This document shows positions 33,816 through 42,380 of a stretch of DNA of 64,000 nucleotides, piece after piece. Made by a program: the position numbers and the translations under genes. Position 1 is the stretch's first letter. Every line of letters begins with the position of its first letter. The DNA lies in NCBI RefSeq assembly GCF_039542905.1, contig NZ_BAABIS010000001.1, positions 7,936,001 through 8,000,000 of the forward strand, written 5' to 3'. This DNA comes from Kitasatospora terrestris. Its GTDB lineage: Bacteria; Actinomycetota; Actinomycetes; Streptomycetales; Streptomycetaceae. The notes beneath the pieces were generated by a model that was not told the DNA's origin, searched no databases, and saw only the letters and a program-made list of their open reading frames with translations.

Positions 33816-35052
33816 AGCCGGTGGTGGGCGGGCGGCGGAAGCGGTTGGCGAGCGCGCCCCCGGCGAAACCGGCGAGCGCGCCCCACGCGGCGGCCAGCGG
33901 TACCGTCCGCCACAGGTCCGGCGTCAGATCCGCCGAGCCGTCGCTGCCCACCAGGCCGAACAGCGACAGCCCGTACACCGCCGAGATCCGGGTCGCGACG
34001 CTGATCAGGAGCAGCGCCAGCGCCATGGCCACCGCCAGGTGGACCGCGTGCCGCCACGCCGGCAGCCGGACCGGCGTACGCCACGCCACCGCCGCGCCCG
34101 CCAGCAGCACCAGCACGCCCGCCAGCGGAAGCAGCAGCCAGGCACGGGTGTCCTGCGCTGCGAGCGTCGACAGGTCGAGCGTCACGTTCTCGCGGGAGCG
34201 CAGCACGCCCGACAGGGCCTCCGGGAACGGCAACCCCAGACTGCCCGGCAGATGCCCGTGCCAGGAGCCGCCCAGGCCCACCCCCAGCGCCAGCCACGCC
34301 ACGTTCGGCAGGCCCAGCAGGACCACCGCCAGGGTCTCCCGCGGCTGACTGCCGACCACCAGCGCCACCAGGCCGCCCACCAGACCCAGCACCACGTACA
34401 CCAGCGCCAGCGTCAGCACCGCGTGCGCCGCCGGACGGACCCCCACGTGGAAGCGCACCAGGCGCGCCGGGAGCGGCGCCCGCCGGGAGACCGCCAGGGC
34501 GATCAGCAGCACCACCGCCAGCCACAGCAGGCCCCAGCCGATCGCCGGGCCGGGATCGACCTTGAACCCGACCACCGGCTCGGCATCGAACGCGCCGCCG
34601 ATCTCGTCCAGCAACGGGTCACCCGTCGACACCGTGAAGGTGTGGCCGGCGGCGAGCGACAGCAGCAGGACGGCGACCGTCCAGACCACGGCGGTCTGCG
34701 CGGCGCGTAAGCCCAGCTCACGGGCCGTGACCACGGCGTGCGAGCGCAGCGGCCGCAGGAACAGCGCACCCGCCACCAGCGCGCCCGTCAGACCGACGGA
34801 GAGCGGCAGCGCCGTCACCCCGCCCTGCGCCGACGCGACGAACGCGGCGCCGCCGTCCAGCCGCAACGGCGCACCCAGCGCCATCAGCACGGTCGCGCAC
34901 ACCACCGCACCGAATCCGCCGCCCGGCAGATCCGTCGCACGGGCCAGCCAGAGGCCGACCGACGCGACAAGCAGCATCGAGGCGAACGCGGCGACGGTCA
35001 CCAACAGCGCGGACAACCAGCCGCGCAGCGCGACCGGGGAGCTCTCGGGCAC
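33814..35052 (-). CDS. Streptophobe-family membrane protein
   Basis: 412-aa integral membrane protein with about 10 hydrophobic segments (LSALLVTVAAFASMLLVASVG, TVAVLLLSLA, AVVLLIALAV, AWLLLPLAGVLVLLAGAAVAW) and a large loop carrying GDPLLDEIGGAFDAEP. It matches my memory of the actinobacterial streptophobe family, of unknown function. The GTG at 35052 (VPESSPVALRG) is chosen because everything upstream in frame is antisense to the divergent DUF6777 gene. A possible membrane partner of the neighbouring signalling proteins. Confidence 0.8.
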   Translation of the reverse strand: MPESSPVALRGWLSALLVTVAAFASMLLVASVGLWLARATDLPGGGFGAVVCATVLMALGAPLRLDGGAAFVASAQGGVTALPLSVGLTGALVAGALFLRPLRSHAVVTARELGLRAAQTAVVWTVAVLLLSLAAGHTFTVSTGDPLLDEIGGAFDAEPVVGFKVDPGPAIGWGLLWLAVVLLIALAVSRRAPLPARLVRFHVGVRPAAHAVLTLALVYVVLGLVGGLVALVVGSQPRETLAVVLLGLPNVAWLALGVGLGGSWHGHLPGSLGLPFPEALSGVLRSRENVTLDLSTLAAQDTRAWLLLPLAGVLVLLAGAAVAWRTPVRLPAWRHAVHLAVAMALALLLISVATRISAVYGLSLFGLVGSDGSADLTPDLWRTVPLAAAWGALAGFAGGALANRFRRPPTTG

Positions 35053-35194
35053 CCTTCCAGCTTCCACCGGACGATCGACGTCGGCGAGTCGCAGGGCGCC
35101 GGCGAGTTGCAGGGGCGGACGGATCGGCGCAGACAATTGAGACGGGCCCGCACCCGCGGGCCCGCGGGGGAGTCCCCGATCGGGAGGAAGTCCG

Positions 35195-37315
35195 GTGAGT
35201 TCCCAGCCGCCGACCGACCAGTCGCCCGAACCGCCCGAACAGCCGGACGGCGACCCCGCCCGGCGCGCGGCCGCGCCGCGACCCGAGCACGACGCCACCC
35301 GCGTCGTCGCGAGCGGAGAGCCGACCGAGGTCGCCGACGTGCCACCCGACGAGGACGGCGAAACCGGTACCACCCAGGTGGTCGGCCGACCTGCGGACGC
35401 GGTGGGCGACGACGCCGACGGGCGAGACGACGCCGACGGGCGCGACGAGGGCACGGCCGTGACACCGGTGGCGGCGGCGGAGGCGCGACCGCCGGAACGC
35501 GAGGTCACGCAGGTGGCGGACAGCGAGCCGCCTGCGGCGCCGCCGGACGCACCGGGGCCGGAGTCGAGGACCGGGACGACCGAGGTGGTGGGGACGCCGC
35601 CGGTCGCCGAGCCGACCGCGGTGGCGGACGTGCCGGAGGGGCGGCCCGCGGCCGCGCCGTCGTCGGGGTCGGGGGTCGGTGGGCCGGTGGTCGGGCACGA
35701 GCCGACGGAGCTGGCTGCTTCGCCGACGGGTGGGGCGGGCGAGGAGACGGAGCTCGCGGCTGCGCCGTCGTCGGGGACGGGGCCCGCGCCGGCCGGTGGG
35801 GACGCGGGGGAGGAGACGCAGCTTGCGGAGGGGGAGAGCGGCGGCGGTGGGTGGGGGGCGGCTGCGGCGGCTGCCGGAGCGGCTGCGGCGATGGGGTCGG
35901 CGGGGTGGACGGGGGCGCCGAAACCCGGGCCCGAGGGGGACGGGGCCTGGTCGGAGCCGCCGCCGTCGGGTGGGTCGCGGGGGTCGGAGCCGCCGCAGTT
36001 CGGGGCGAGCGGGCCGTCGTGGCCGCCGGCCGGGACGTACGGGGACTCACAGGCGTCGGGGGAGCAGCCGGTGGGGCCGCCGTCCGGGCCGCTGTCGGCG
36101 CAGGGGTCCGGTCAGGGCACCGCGCCGGCCTCGGTGCCGTCGGGCGGTGGGGTGGTGCCACCGGAGGGCGGCGGCAGCGGAGGAGGGAAGCCGCCGGGCG
36201 AGCCGCCGCTGCGGGAGGTGCCCGGCGGGGGCGGGCGGCCGCCGTGGTGGCGGAACCCGCGGATCGTCGCCGTGGGGGCCGGTGCCGCGGTGGCGGCCGT
36301 GGTGCTGGGCGTGGTGTTCGCGAACCAGTCGTCGAACAGCGGGGGCAGCCCCACCACCACCCAGGCGGCGGGCAGCGAGCAGGTCGCGTTGCAGCCGGTG
36401 GCGGCCGTCGGACAGGACCCGTTCACCGGGTCGGTGGCCAATGCCGTGGCGACGTCCGCGTACGCGTCCGCGCCGGCGACCAGCTACTCGGCGTCCGCGT
36501 CCAGCGCGGGCGGCGGGGTGGTGAACGGCGGCACGGCCGGCCTCTACGGCGGCAGCCAGAAGCTGGCCAGCTGCGACGTGCCGAAGCTGTCCGGCTACCT
36601 GAAGGAGAACCCGGACAAGGCGCAGGCGTTCGCGAAGGTGGAGAGCATCACGCCCGACGCGATCGACGGCTACCTCAAGGGCCTGACCCCGGTGGTGCTG
36701 CGTGCCGACACCCGGGTCACCAACCACGGCTTCCGGGACGGCGCGGCCACGCCGTACCAGGCGGTGCTGCAGTCCGGTACGGCGGTGCTGGTCGACTCGT
36801 ACGGCGTGCCGCGGGTGCGCTGCGCGTGCGGGAACCCGCTGCTGCCGCCGACGGCGGTGACCGCCTCGCCCTCGTACCAGGGCACGGCGTGGTCGACGTT
36901 CAAGGGCACCGACGTGGTGATCGTGCAGCCCGCGCCGGCGCCGACCGACGTGATCGTGCTGACGGACCCGCAGAGCGGTGCGCACTTCGACCGGCCGGTC
37001 GGGACGACGGGCGGCGGCGACCACAGTTCGTCGGCCTCGCCGTCCGGGCCCTCGTCGGGTCCGTCCTCGGGACCGTCGTCCGGCCCGTCCTCGGGCAACT
37101 CGCCGGCGTCGCCGGGTTCGCCCGGTTCGTCGCCGTACAGCCCCGGCTCGCCCGGCTCCTCGCCGGGCTCGGCCCCCGGGGCGCCGAAGTCGCCCGCCTC
37201 GCCCGCCTCCGGGGCGAGCGTCGGGAGCTCCGCGCCGGGCGGGTCCGCGCCGAGTGTGAACTCCTCGGGTCCGGTTGGTGGGGTGTCCGCGAATGCCTCG
37301 GTCGGCGGGGACTAG
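35195..37315 (+). CDS. DUF6777 membrane protein with N-terminal threonine-motif array
   Basis: 706-aa protein. Residues about 1-215 are disordered and acidic, with around ten short Thr motifs: DATRVVAS, EPTEVADV, TTQVVG, EVTQVADS, TTEVVG, EPTAVADV, EPTELAAS, EETELAAA, EETQLAEG. A Gly/Pro region, one membrane segment (IVAVGAGAAVAAVVLGVVFA, about residues 355-375) and an outer DUF6777 domain follow (about 455-620; SGYLKENPDKAQAFAKV, YLKGLTPVVLRADTRVTNHG, VRCACGNPLLPP). It ends in an SPGSP-type wall-spanning tail. GTG start with GGAGGA; a GGGCCCGC/GCGGGCCC hairpin lies just before it. The array invites phosphorylation and FHA binding (inference). Confidence 0.85.
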   Translation: MSSQPPTDQSPEPPEQPDGDPARRAAAPRPEHDATRVVASGEPTEVADVPPDEDGETGTTQVVGRPADAVGDDADGRDDADGRDEGTAVTPVAAAEARPPEREVTQVADSEPPAAPPDAPGPESRTGTTEVVGTPPVAEPTAVADVPEGRPAAAPSSGSGVGGPVVGHEPTELAASPTGGAGEETELAAAPSSGTGPAPAGGDAGEETQLAEGESGGGGWGAAAAAAGAAAAMGSAGWTGAPKPGPEGDGAWSEPPPSGGSRGSEPPQFGASGPSWPPAGTYGDSQASGEQPVGPPSGPLSAQGSGQGTAPASVPSGGGVVPPEGGGSGGGKPPGEPPLREVPGGGGRPPWWRNPRIVAVGAGAAVAAVVLGVVFANQSSNSGGSPTTTQAAGSEQVALQPVAAVGQDPFTGSVANAVATSAYASAPATSYSASASSAGGGVVNGGTAGLYGGSQKLASCDVPKLSGYLKENPDKAQAFAKVESITPDAIDGYLKGLTPVVLRADTRVTNHGFRDGAATPYQAVLQSGTAVLVDSYGVPRVRCACGNPLLPPTAVTASPSYQGTAWSTFKGTDVVIVQPAPAPTDVIVLTDPQSGAHFDRPVGTTGGGDHSSSASPSGPSSGPSSGPSSGPSSGNSPASPGSPGSSPYSPGSPGSSPGSAPGAPKSPASPASGASVGSSAPGGSAPSVNSSGPVGGVSANASVGGD

Positions 37316-37344
37316 CAGCGGCGCGGCCGTGGCATGCTGGGGCG

Positions 37345-37818
37345 GTGATCCTCGCCGACGACGCGCACTACCTCCAACTGAGTCCGGTGCGGTACCAGTT
37401 CCCCACCCCGATGGGCAACGAGTTCGACGACAACTGGCTGATCGTCCGGGGTGACGTGACGACCCCCGGCGGGAGCTGGGGGTTCGCCGACCCGGCGATG
37501 CTGCGCTTCGAGGCGGAGGGCGTCCCGCGCTGGCTGCGCGCGGTCGCGGACGGGCGGGTGCCGGTGACGGCGGCCGACGACGAGGACGGGCGGGTGGAGT
37601 TCCTGGAGCCGGTGCTGGGCTTCAGCCTCGCCGCCCGCGACGAGCGGGCCGCCGTCGTGCGGGTGCACTTCGCGCTCGCCGCCGCCCCGCCGTGGGCGGA
37701 GGAGCACGAGCAGACGGCGCTGCCGTCCGCCGTGGTGGAGATCCGCTGCACGGACCGGATGCTGCGCGCCGCCGCCGACGAGTGGGCCCGCGAGCTCGCC
37801 CGCCTCCCGGAACGCTGA
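37345..37818 (+). CDS. WapI-like immunity-type protein
   Basis: 157-aa soluble protein. The opening LQLSPVRYQFP, GNEFDDNWLIVRGDV and GSWGFADPAMLRFEAEGVPRWL match the WapI-type family annotated as contact-toxin immunity proteins. No toxin gene lies beside it, so it is an orphan or has another role. GTG start preceded by GGGGCG. It lies 29 bp behind the DUF6777 gene. Family by memory, moderate certainty. Confidence 0.72.
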   Translation: MILADDAHYLQLSPVRYQFPTPMGNEFDDNWLIVRGDVTTPGGSWGFADPAMLRFEAEGVPRWLRAVADGRVPVTAADDEDGRVEFLEPVLGFSLAARDERAAVVRVHFALAAAPPWAEEHEQTALPSAVVEIRCTDRMLRAAADEWARELARLPER

Positions 37819-37855
37819 CCGGCCCGCGCGGCCGACCGGCACGCCGCCGGACGGC

Positions 37856-38137
37856 TCACAACCCGCGGACGGCCTCCGCCAGGTCGGGGCCGTAGGAGGA
37901 CCAGCAGACCACCGAGCCGTCGGCGTCGAGCTGTCCCATGAACCATTCGCCGTCGGCGTGCGCGAGGCACAGCTCGTGGAAGGACAGGATGACGTCGGGC
38001 CGGAGGACGTCGTAGTCGGCGGCGCCGCACTGCTCGACGACGACGAGCCGTTCGAGCGGGAGCAGCTCGGCCCGGGCGTCGCCCGACACGGAACGGACCC
38101 GCTCGATCGTCCATCCGTCGGGGAGTTCCGCGTTCAC
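37856..38137 (-). CDS. Small hypothetical protein
   Basis: 93-aa acidic soluble protein ending in GSVVCWSSYGPDLAEAVRGL, a tail common among short streptomycete hypothetical proteins. It begins MNAELPDGWTIERVRSVSG and has an LSFHELCLAHADGEWFMGQL core. ATG start; convergent with the WapI-like gene and divergent from a GNAT gene. Function unknown. Confidence 0.75.
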   Translation of the reverse strand: MNAELPDGWTIERVRSVSGDARAELLPLERLVVVEQCGAADYDVLRPDVILSFHELCLAHADGEWFMGQLDADGSVVCWSSYGPDLAEAVRGL

Positions 38138-38224
38138 CGCCGCATGGTCTCAGCCCCGGGCGCCCCGCAGCCACTCGTTTCCCGAGCTGTGGGCGGGGGT
38201 GAACGGCTGCGTACGATCGAGGGC

Positions 38225-38653
38225 ATGAGCACTGTGAGTCCGTACGAGATCTCCACCGACCCGGACCGGCTGGACCTGGATCTGGTCCACCACTGGCTGT
38301 CCACCGGCGCGTTCTGGGCACTCGGGCGCAGCCGGGAGACGATCGGGCGGGCGGCGGCCGCTTCGATCAACTTCGGTGCGTACGACGGGGAGGGGAGGCA
38401 GGTCGGGTACGCGCGGGTGGTCAGCGACCTGGCGACGTTCGGGTGGCTGTGCGACGTGTACGTGGCGGAGGCGCACCGGGGGCGGGGCCTGGGGACGAAG
38501 CTGGCCGAGGCGGTCCGCGACCACCTGGCGCCGTACCGGCTGAAGCGGCTGCTGCTGTCCACCATCGACGCCCACGAGGTGTACGCCCGGGTCGGGTTCG
38601 AGCCCTTCCCGTACCCGGAGCGGCTGATGTACATCCCCGGGGCGGGCGGGTGA
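38225..38653 (+). CDS. GNAT acetyltransferase
   Basis: 142-aa compact GNAT. It starts YEISTDPDRLDLDLVHHWLS, then VGYARVVSDLATFGWLCDVYV, the acetyl-CoA loop AEAHRGRGLGTKLAEAVRDHL, and YARVGFEPFPYPERLMY. This is the small YjaB/YpeA-like subtype frequent in soil bacteria. The stop overlaps the next small gene by 4 bp. Acceptor unknown. Confidence 0.88.
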   Translation: MSTVSPYEISTDPDRLDLDLVHHWLSTGAFWALGRSRETIGRAAAASINFGAYDGEGRQVGYARVVSDLATFGWLCDVYVAEAHRGRGLGTKLAEAVRDHLAPYRLKRLLLSTIDAHEVYARVGFEPFPYPERLMYIPGAGG

Positions 38654-38817
38654 CCGCGCCGGTGGCCGGCACGTACGCGCGGGTCGAGCGGGAGCGGCGC
38701 TTCCTGCTGGCCGAGGTGACGGACGACCCGCGGTTCGCCGGCGGCGCGCTGGTCCGCACCGGGCGGGCCGAACTCCTGACTCTGCTGGGCGAGTTCGGGA
38801 TCGCCGCGGTGGGGTGA
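38650..38817 (+). pseudogene. CYTH-domain gene reduced by internal deletion
   Basis: 55-residue frame starting at a GTGA overlap with the GNAT stop. YARVERERRFLLAEV is the start of a CYTH (triphosphate tunnel) protein with its ExExK-type ERERR strand. It runs directly into TDDPRFAGGALVRTGRAELLTLLGEFGI, which matches the C-terminal end of the same family. The roughly 100 residues that form the tunnel between these ends are missing. Similar AEVxDDPRF-type sequences at both ends could have recombined. Remnant is certain as a short frame; CYTH identity is from family memory. Confidence 0.6.
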
Positions 38818-38928
38818 GGTGACGCCCGAGGAGTGGGGACGGACCGGAGATCGAATCGCAACCGCGCGGCGCTGGACCGGGCCGTTGCGGTACGACCATA
38901 GTGGGCCGTCGGTTCGAGACGGGGGACG

Positions 38929-40248
38929 GTGGGCGGCGTGGGCCGGGTCAGGTACGTCGATTTCCTGCGGGGCGTGGCGATCGTGATGGTGGTGCTCGGA
39001 CACTGGGTGATCACCGCTCTGGTCCGCGCCCCGGACGGGACGATCACCGCGCCCGAGCTGCTGGCCACGGTGGGGTGGACGCAGTGGCTGACGCTGCTGT
39101 TCCAGATCATGCCGGTGTTCTTCCTGGCGGGCGGGTACGCGGCGGCCGGCTCCTGGCGCAGGCACCGGGAGGCCGGCGGCGGGGCGGCGGGCTGGATCCG
39201 CGGACGCGCGGTGCGGCTGCTGCTGCCCGCGGCGGCGTACGTGGCGATCGCGGTGGCGTGCCTGGCGGTGAGCCGCGCGGCCGGGGTGGATCCGGGGCTG
39301 CTCGGGATGGTCGGCTGGGCGCTGGCGATGCAGTTCTGGTTCCTCCCGGTCTACCTGATCGTCAGTGCGCTGACGCCGTGGCTGTACGCGGCGCACCGGC
39401 GGTGGGGGCTCGCCGCCGCGGCGGCGTCGGCGGTGCTCGCGGTGGCGGTGGACCTCGTCGACCTGGCGGATCGCGGGAGCTGGATCGGGGCCGCGAACCA
39501 CGTCCTGGTGTGGGCGGTGGCCTACCAGCTGGGATTCGCCTGGGAGGACGGCCGGTTGGCGGCGCGCCGGCCGCTGCTGTGGGCGGTGGCCGGGGCCGGG
39601 GCGGCGGCGTTCGCGGCGCTGGTGGCGTACGGGCCCTTCCCGGTGAGCCTGATCCTGGTGAGCACCGAAGAGGTCAGCAACACCAACCCGCCGTCGCTCG
39701 CGATGCTCGCCTGGGTGCTCGCGCAGTGCGCGCTCTGTCTGCTGGCGGCCCCCGCGATGGAGCGGGCACTGCGGGCCGAGTGGCTCTGGCGCCTGGTCCG
39801 GCCGCTCGGCCGGGTGTCGATGACGCTGTACCTGTGGCACATGGTGCCGGTGCTGGCGGCGGCCGCCGCGTTCTACCTGACCGACCTCGCGCCGGAGCCG
39901 GTGGTCGGCTCCGGCGCGTGGTGGGCGTGGCGGCCGGTGTGGATCGCGGTGCTGGCGCTCTTCCTGGTGGGGCTGCTGACGGCGCTCGTGCCGGTGGAGC
40001 GGCTGCTGCTGCGGGTCGGCGGTGCGGTGCGTCCGCAGGCCGAGGTCCGGCAGCCGTACGCCGTGCTGGCGGGGCTGGCCGGACTGGCCTGCGCGGTCTG
40101 GGCGCTGACGGTGTGGGCGGGGGAGGGGCTGGCCAGGACGGGCGCCCCGGCGGGGTGGACGGTGGCCGGGTTCGCCGCGGGGACGGCGCTGGTGCTGCTG
40201 CCCCCGGCGCGGGCGGCGGTCGCGCCGGAGGCGGCCGGGACGGGCTGA
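38929..40248 (+). CDS. Acyltransferase-3 family membrane protein
   Basis: 439-aa integral membrane acyltransferase (OafA/NolL type). The signature RYVDFLRGVAIVMVVLGHW carries the conserved Arg and His near the N terminus, followed by about ten helices (FQIMPVFFLAGGYAAAGSW, MQFWFLPVYLIVSALTPWL, MTLYLWHMVPVLAAAAAFYL). Such proteins O-acylate envelope sugars or small molecules. GTG start at 38929 after GGGGGA; GTG 38938 is an alternative. Stands alone between convergent neighbours. Confidence 0.88.
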   Translation: MGGVGRVRYVDFLRGVAIVMVVLGHWVITALVRAPDGTITAPELLATVGWTQWLTLLFQIMPVFFLAGGYAAAGSWRRHREAGGGAAGWIRGRAVRLLLPAAAYVAIAVACLAVSRAAGVDPGLLGMVGWALAMQFWFLPVYLIVSALTPWLYAAHRRWGLAAAAASAVLAVAVDLVDLADRGSWIGAANHVLVWAVAYQLGFAWEDGRLAARRPLLWAVAGAGAAAFAALVAYGPFPVSLILVSTEEVSNTNPPSLAMLAWVLAQCALCLLAAPAMERALRAEWLWRLVRPLGRVSMTLYLWHMVPVLAAAAAFYLTDLAPEPVVGSGAWWAWRPVWIAVLALFLVGLLTALVPVERLLLRVGGAVRPQAEVRQPYAVLAGLAGLACAVWALTVWAGEGLARTGAPAGWTVAGFAAGTALVLLPPARAAVAPEAAGTG

Positions 40249-40284
40249 CCCGGCCCCGACCCGGCCCTGCCCCTGGCCGGCGGG

Positions 40285-40926
40285 TCAGTCGCCGGAACGG
40301 GGCAGCCGGTGGTGCCCGTCGCTCTCCGTCGCCGCGGCGGCGAGCCGGGCGGCGTGCTCGCCGTACGCGAGGTGGGCCTCGGCCGGACGTCCGGCGGCGC
40401 TCAGCAGGGCGCTCAGCTGCGGCAGGTACCGATCCCGGTCCCACGCGGTGGGCGGGAGCACGCGGCGCTGTTCGTGGAGGGCGTCGGCGGCCTCGCCGAA
40501 GCGGCCGCACCCGGCGAGGGCGGTGGCGAGCGCGTACAGGGCACCGGCCAGGAAGGCCGGGCCGCCTGACGACCGGGCGAGGTCGACACGGTGCCGGCTG
40601 AGCGTCAGCCACTGCTCGTGGTCGTCGAATTCGGAGTGCATGGTCTGGAGGGCGTCGAGCGCCGTGTGGAGCGCGGGGTTGCGGTCCGGGTTGTCCGGGT
40701 GGAGACCGTCCGCCGCTTCGAGGGCCTCGGAGAGCAGGGCGTGCCGGGCCGCGTGGTCCTCCCGGACCGAGTCGCTGAGGCGGACGAGCGCGCGGGTGAG
40801 CTTGGGGCGGTACACGGCGGGCGAGACCGGGGCGAGCAGGCGGAAGGCCCAGACCTGCTGCAGGAGGGTGGGCTCGTCGGTGCTGAGCAGCATGGTGCGG
40901 GCGCGGGTGGTCAGGTCGTCGGTCAT
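40285..40926 (-). CDS. TPR-like hypothetical protein
   Basis: 213-aa all-helical soluble protein. Repeating helix pairs such as ALLSEALEAADGLHPDN, HEQWLTLSRHRVDLARSSGG, LAGALYALATALAGCGRFGEAADALHEQ and LPQLSALLSAAGRPAEAHLAYGE suggest tetratricopeptide-like repeats. ATG with GGGGGA upstream. No enzymatic motif; TPR proteins usually bind partners. The 225-bp gap before the next gene holds no feature I recognise. Confidence 0.7.
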   Translation of the reverse strand: MTDDLTTRARTMLLSTDEPTLLQQVWAFRLLAPVSPAVYRPKLTRALVRLSDSVREDHAARHALLSEALEAADGLHPDNPDRNPALHTALDALQTMHSEFDDHEQWLTLSRHRVDLARSSGGPAFLAGALYALATALAGCGRFGEAADALHEQRRVLPPTAWDRDRYLPQLSALLSAAGRPAEAHLAYGEHAARLAAAATESDGHHRLPRSGD

Positions 40927-41151
40927 CAGGGTCCCCCTTCGTCCGTCCGCTCCGCTGCCCCGCCGGACGACGGGGCAGCACGACGCGGCACGTCGGCTCC
41001 CCGGGGAGGGGAACCGACGCGCGGTCAGGAGTGGATGCGGACGAGTCTGCGGGTCGGCGCGGGGCCGGGACAAGATCGAACCGACGTGCTCTCGGCCCTA
41101 CCGCCGGGGCGGTCGACCGGGCAGAATGGACTCGACACTCTGCTGCGGCGC

Positions 41152-42051
41152 CTACAGCTCCAACTGGTACTGGACCGAGGTGTGGGTCAGCCGGTAGCCG
41201 AGGGCGTCGTTGACGGCGCGCATGCCCGTGTTGGACCGGGCGGTGTCGGTGAGGAGCCCCTCCAGTGACGGCTGCTCGGTGAGCGCCCAGCGGATCGACT
41301 CGGCCTTCATCCAGGCGGCGAGGCCGCGTCGCCGGTGCTCGGGCAGCACGCCGGTGCCGTAGTGCTGGGCGTCGCCGGTGCGGGACCGCGGGACGACCAG
41401 TTCGGTGAAGCCGGCGATCGAGCCGTCCGACTCGTCCACGGCGGCGACGGTGTGCAGGAGTTCGCCGCGGGCGGCGACCTTCTCGGCGATCGTCCGGACC
41501 AGCTCGGTGTCCCAGGTGACGGTGCCGAAGTCGGTGTCGTCCATCGGCATGTCGTCCATCGCCCGGCGGGAGGCGGTGAAGGTCTCCAGGAGCGCGTCCG
41601 GCACGGTGCCCACCCAGGAGACCAGGCGGTAGCCGGGGTGGGGGCGGGCCACCAGCGCTTCCATGGCGGCCGGGTCGGCGTCGGCCAGCGGCAGGCGGGC
41701 GTACAGCAGGGTGAGGACGGCCCGGAACCCGCGGGCGGCGAGGAAGGCGTCGGCGGGGGAGCCTGCCTCTGCCTGGGCGAGGACGGTGCGCCGGCCGTGC
41801 TCGCGGGCGGCGTCGACGGCGGCGCCGAGCAGCGCGGTAGCGGCGCCCCGACGGCGGTCCTCGGGCCGGACGTCGATCTCCAGCGCGGCGAGGTGGGCCT
41901 GCCCGGCGGACCCGTAGAGCCGCAGCGAGGCGGTGCCGGCGGGCGCGTCGTCGGTGCGCCAGCGCAGCAGATCGTCGGTGTCGGTGGGGACGGCGGTGAC
42001 GGTCGGGGTGGTGCGGGGGGTCAAAGCGGCTCCAGGCGGTGCGGTGATCAT
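41152..42051 (-). CDS. Tandem-GNAT acetyltransferase
   Basis: 299-aa protein with two GNAT folds, like mycothiol synthase. The first has HLAALEIDVRPEDRRRGAATALLGAAVDAAREHG and AFLAARGFRAV; the second has DAQHYGTGVLPEHRRRGLAAWMKAESIRWAL and NTGMRAVNDALGYRL. The ATG at 42051 excludes an unlikely upstream extension into the divergent promoter region. Substrate unknown; MshD itself has a different active site, so it is not assigned. Confidence 0.83.
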   Translation of the reverse strand: MITAPPGAALTPRTTPTVTAVPTDTDDLLRWRTDDAPAGTASLRLYGSAGQAHLAALEIDVRPEDRRRGAATALLGAAVDAAREHGRRTVLAQAEAGSPADAFLAARGFRAVLTLLYARLPLADADPAAMEALVARPHPGYRLVSWVGTVPDALLETFTASRRAMDDMPMDDTDFGTVTWDTELVRTIAEKVAARGELLHTVAAVDESDGSIAGFTELVVPRSRTGDAQHYGTGVLPEHRRRGLAAWMKAESIRWALTEQPSLEGLLTDTARSNTGMRAVNDALGYRLTHTSVQYQLEL

Positions 42052-42380
42052 TTCGCGAGCACGCAACCATCCGGACGTCGCCGGGGCAAACGGTTTTGAC
42101 GCATGTTCAGTCTCGGGAGACGGGCAGAGCCATGCGGCAGCGTACCCGGCCGTTCGGTGCGGAGTGCAGCCCTTGACGACCGGCCCGCCGGGAGTGAACG
42201 ATACGTCGTGCCTGCAATGGAGCGGAATCGGGCCATTGGATTTCGGGGTTGCGCACGCCGTCGGAGCAGGAGGCGCGCCCTCCCGCGTGGCCCGTGGCAT
42301 CCGGGCCGCCGGAGCAGGATGATCGACACCGCCGCGCGGTCGGACGGCCCGACGGACGCACCTGCAGAGGAGAGCACCAC
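42052..42380. other. Divergent intergenic region before the glutamine-synthetase-like gene
   Basis: 329 bp between a minus-strand GNAT and the polyamine operon. It must hold promoters for both directions. TTGACG at about 42096-42101 on the plus strand is a possible -35, but no matching -10 at 16-18 bp is convincing. No repeat, RNA or small gene is supported. Confidence 0.4.

Noticed and set aside
34738..37344. Plus-strand frame extending upstream of the WapI-like gene
   Set aside because: It is antisense to the streptophobe gene and out of frame with DUF6777; only the part from 37345 is coherent.
42249..42380. Upstream extension of the glutamine-synthetase-like protein
   Set aside because: The extension is Arg/Pro-rich and unlike the family. 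ATG 42381 with GGAGAG is the natural start.
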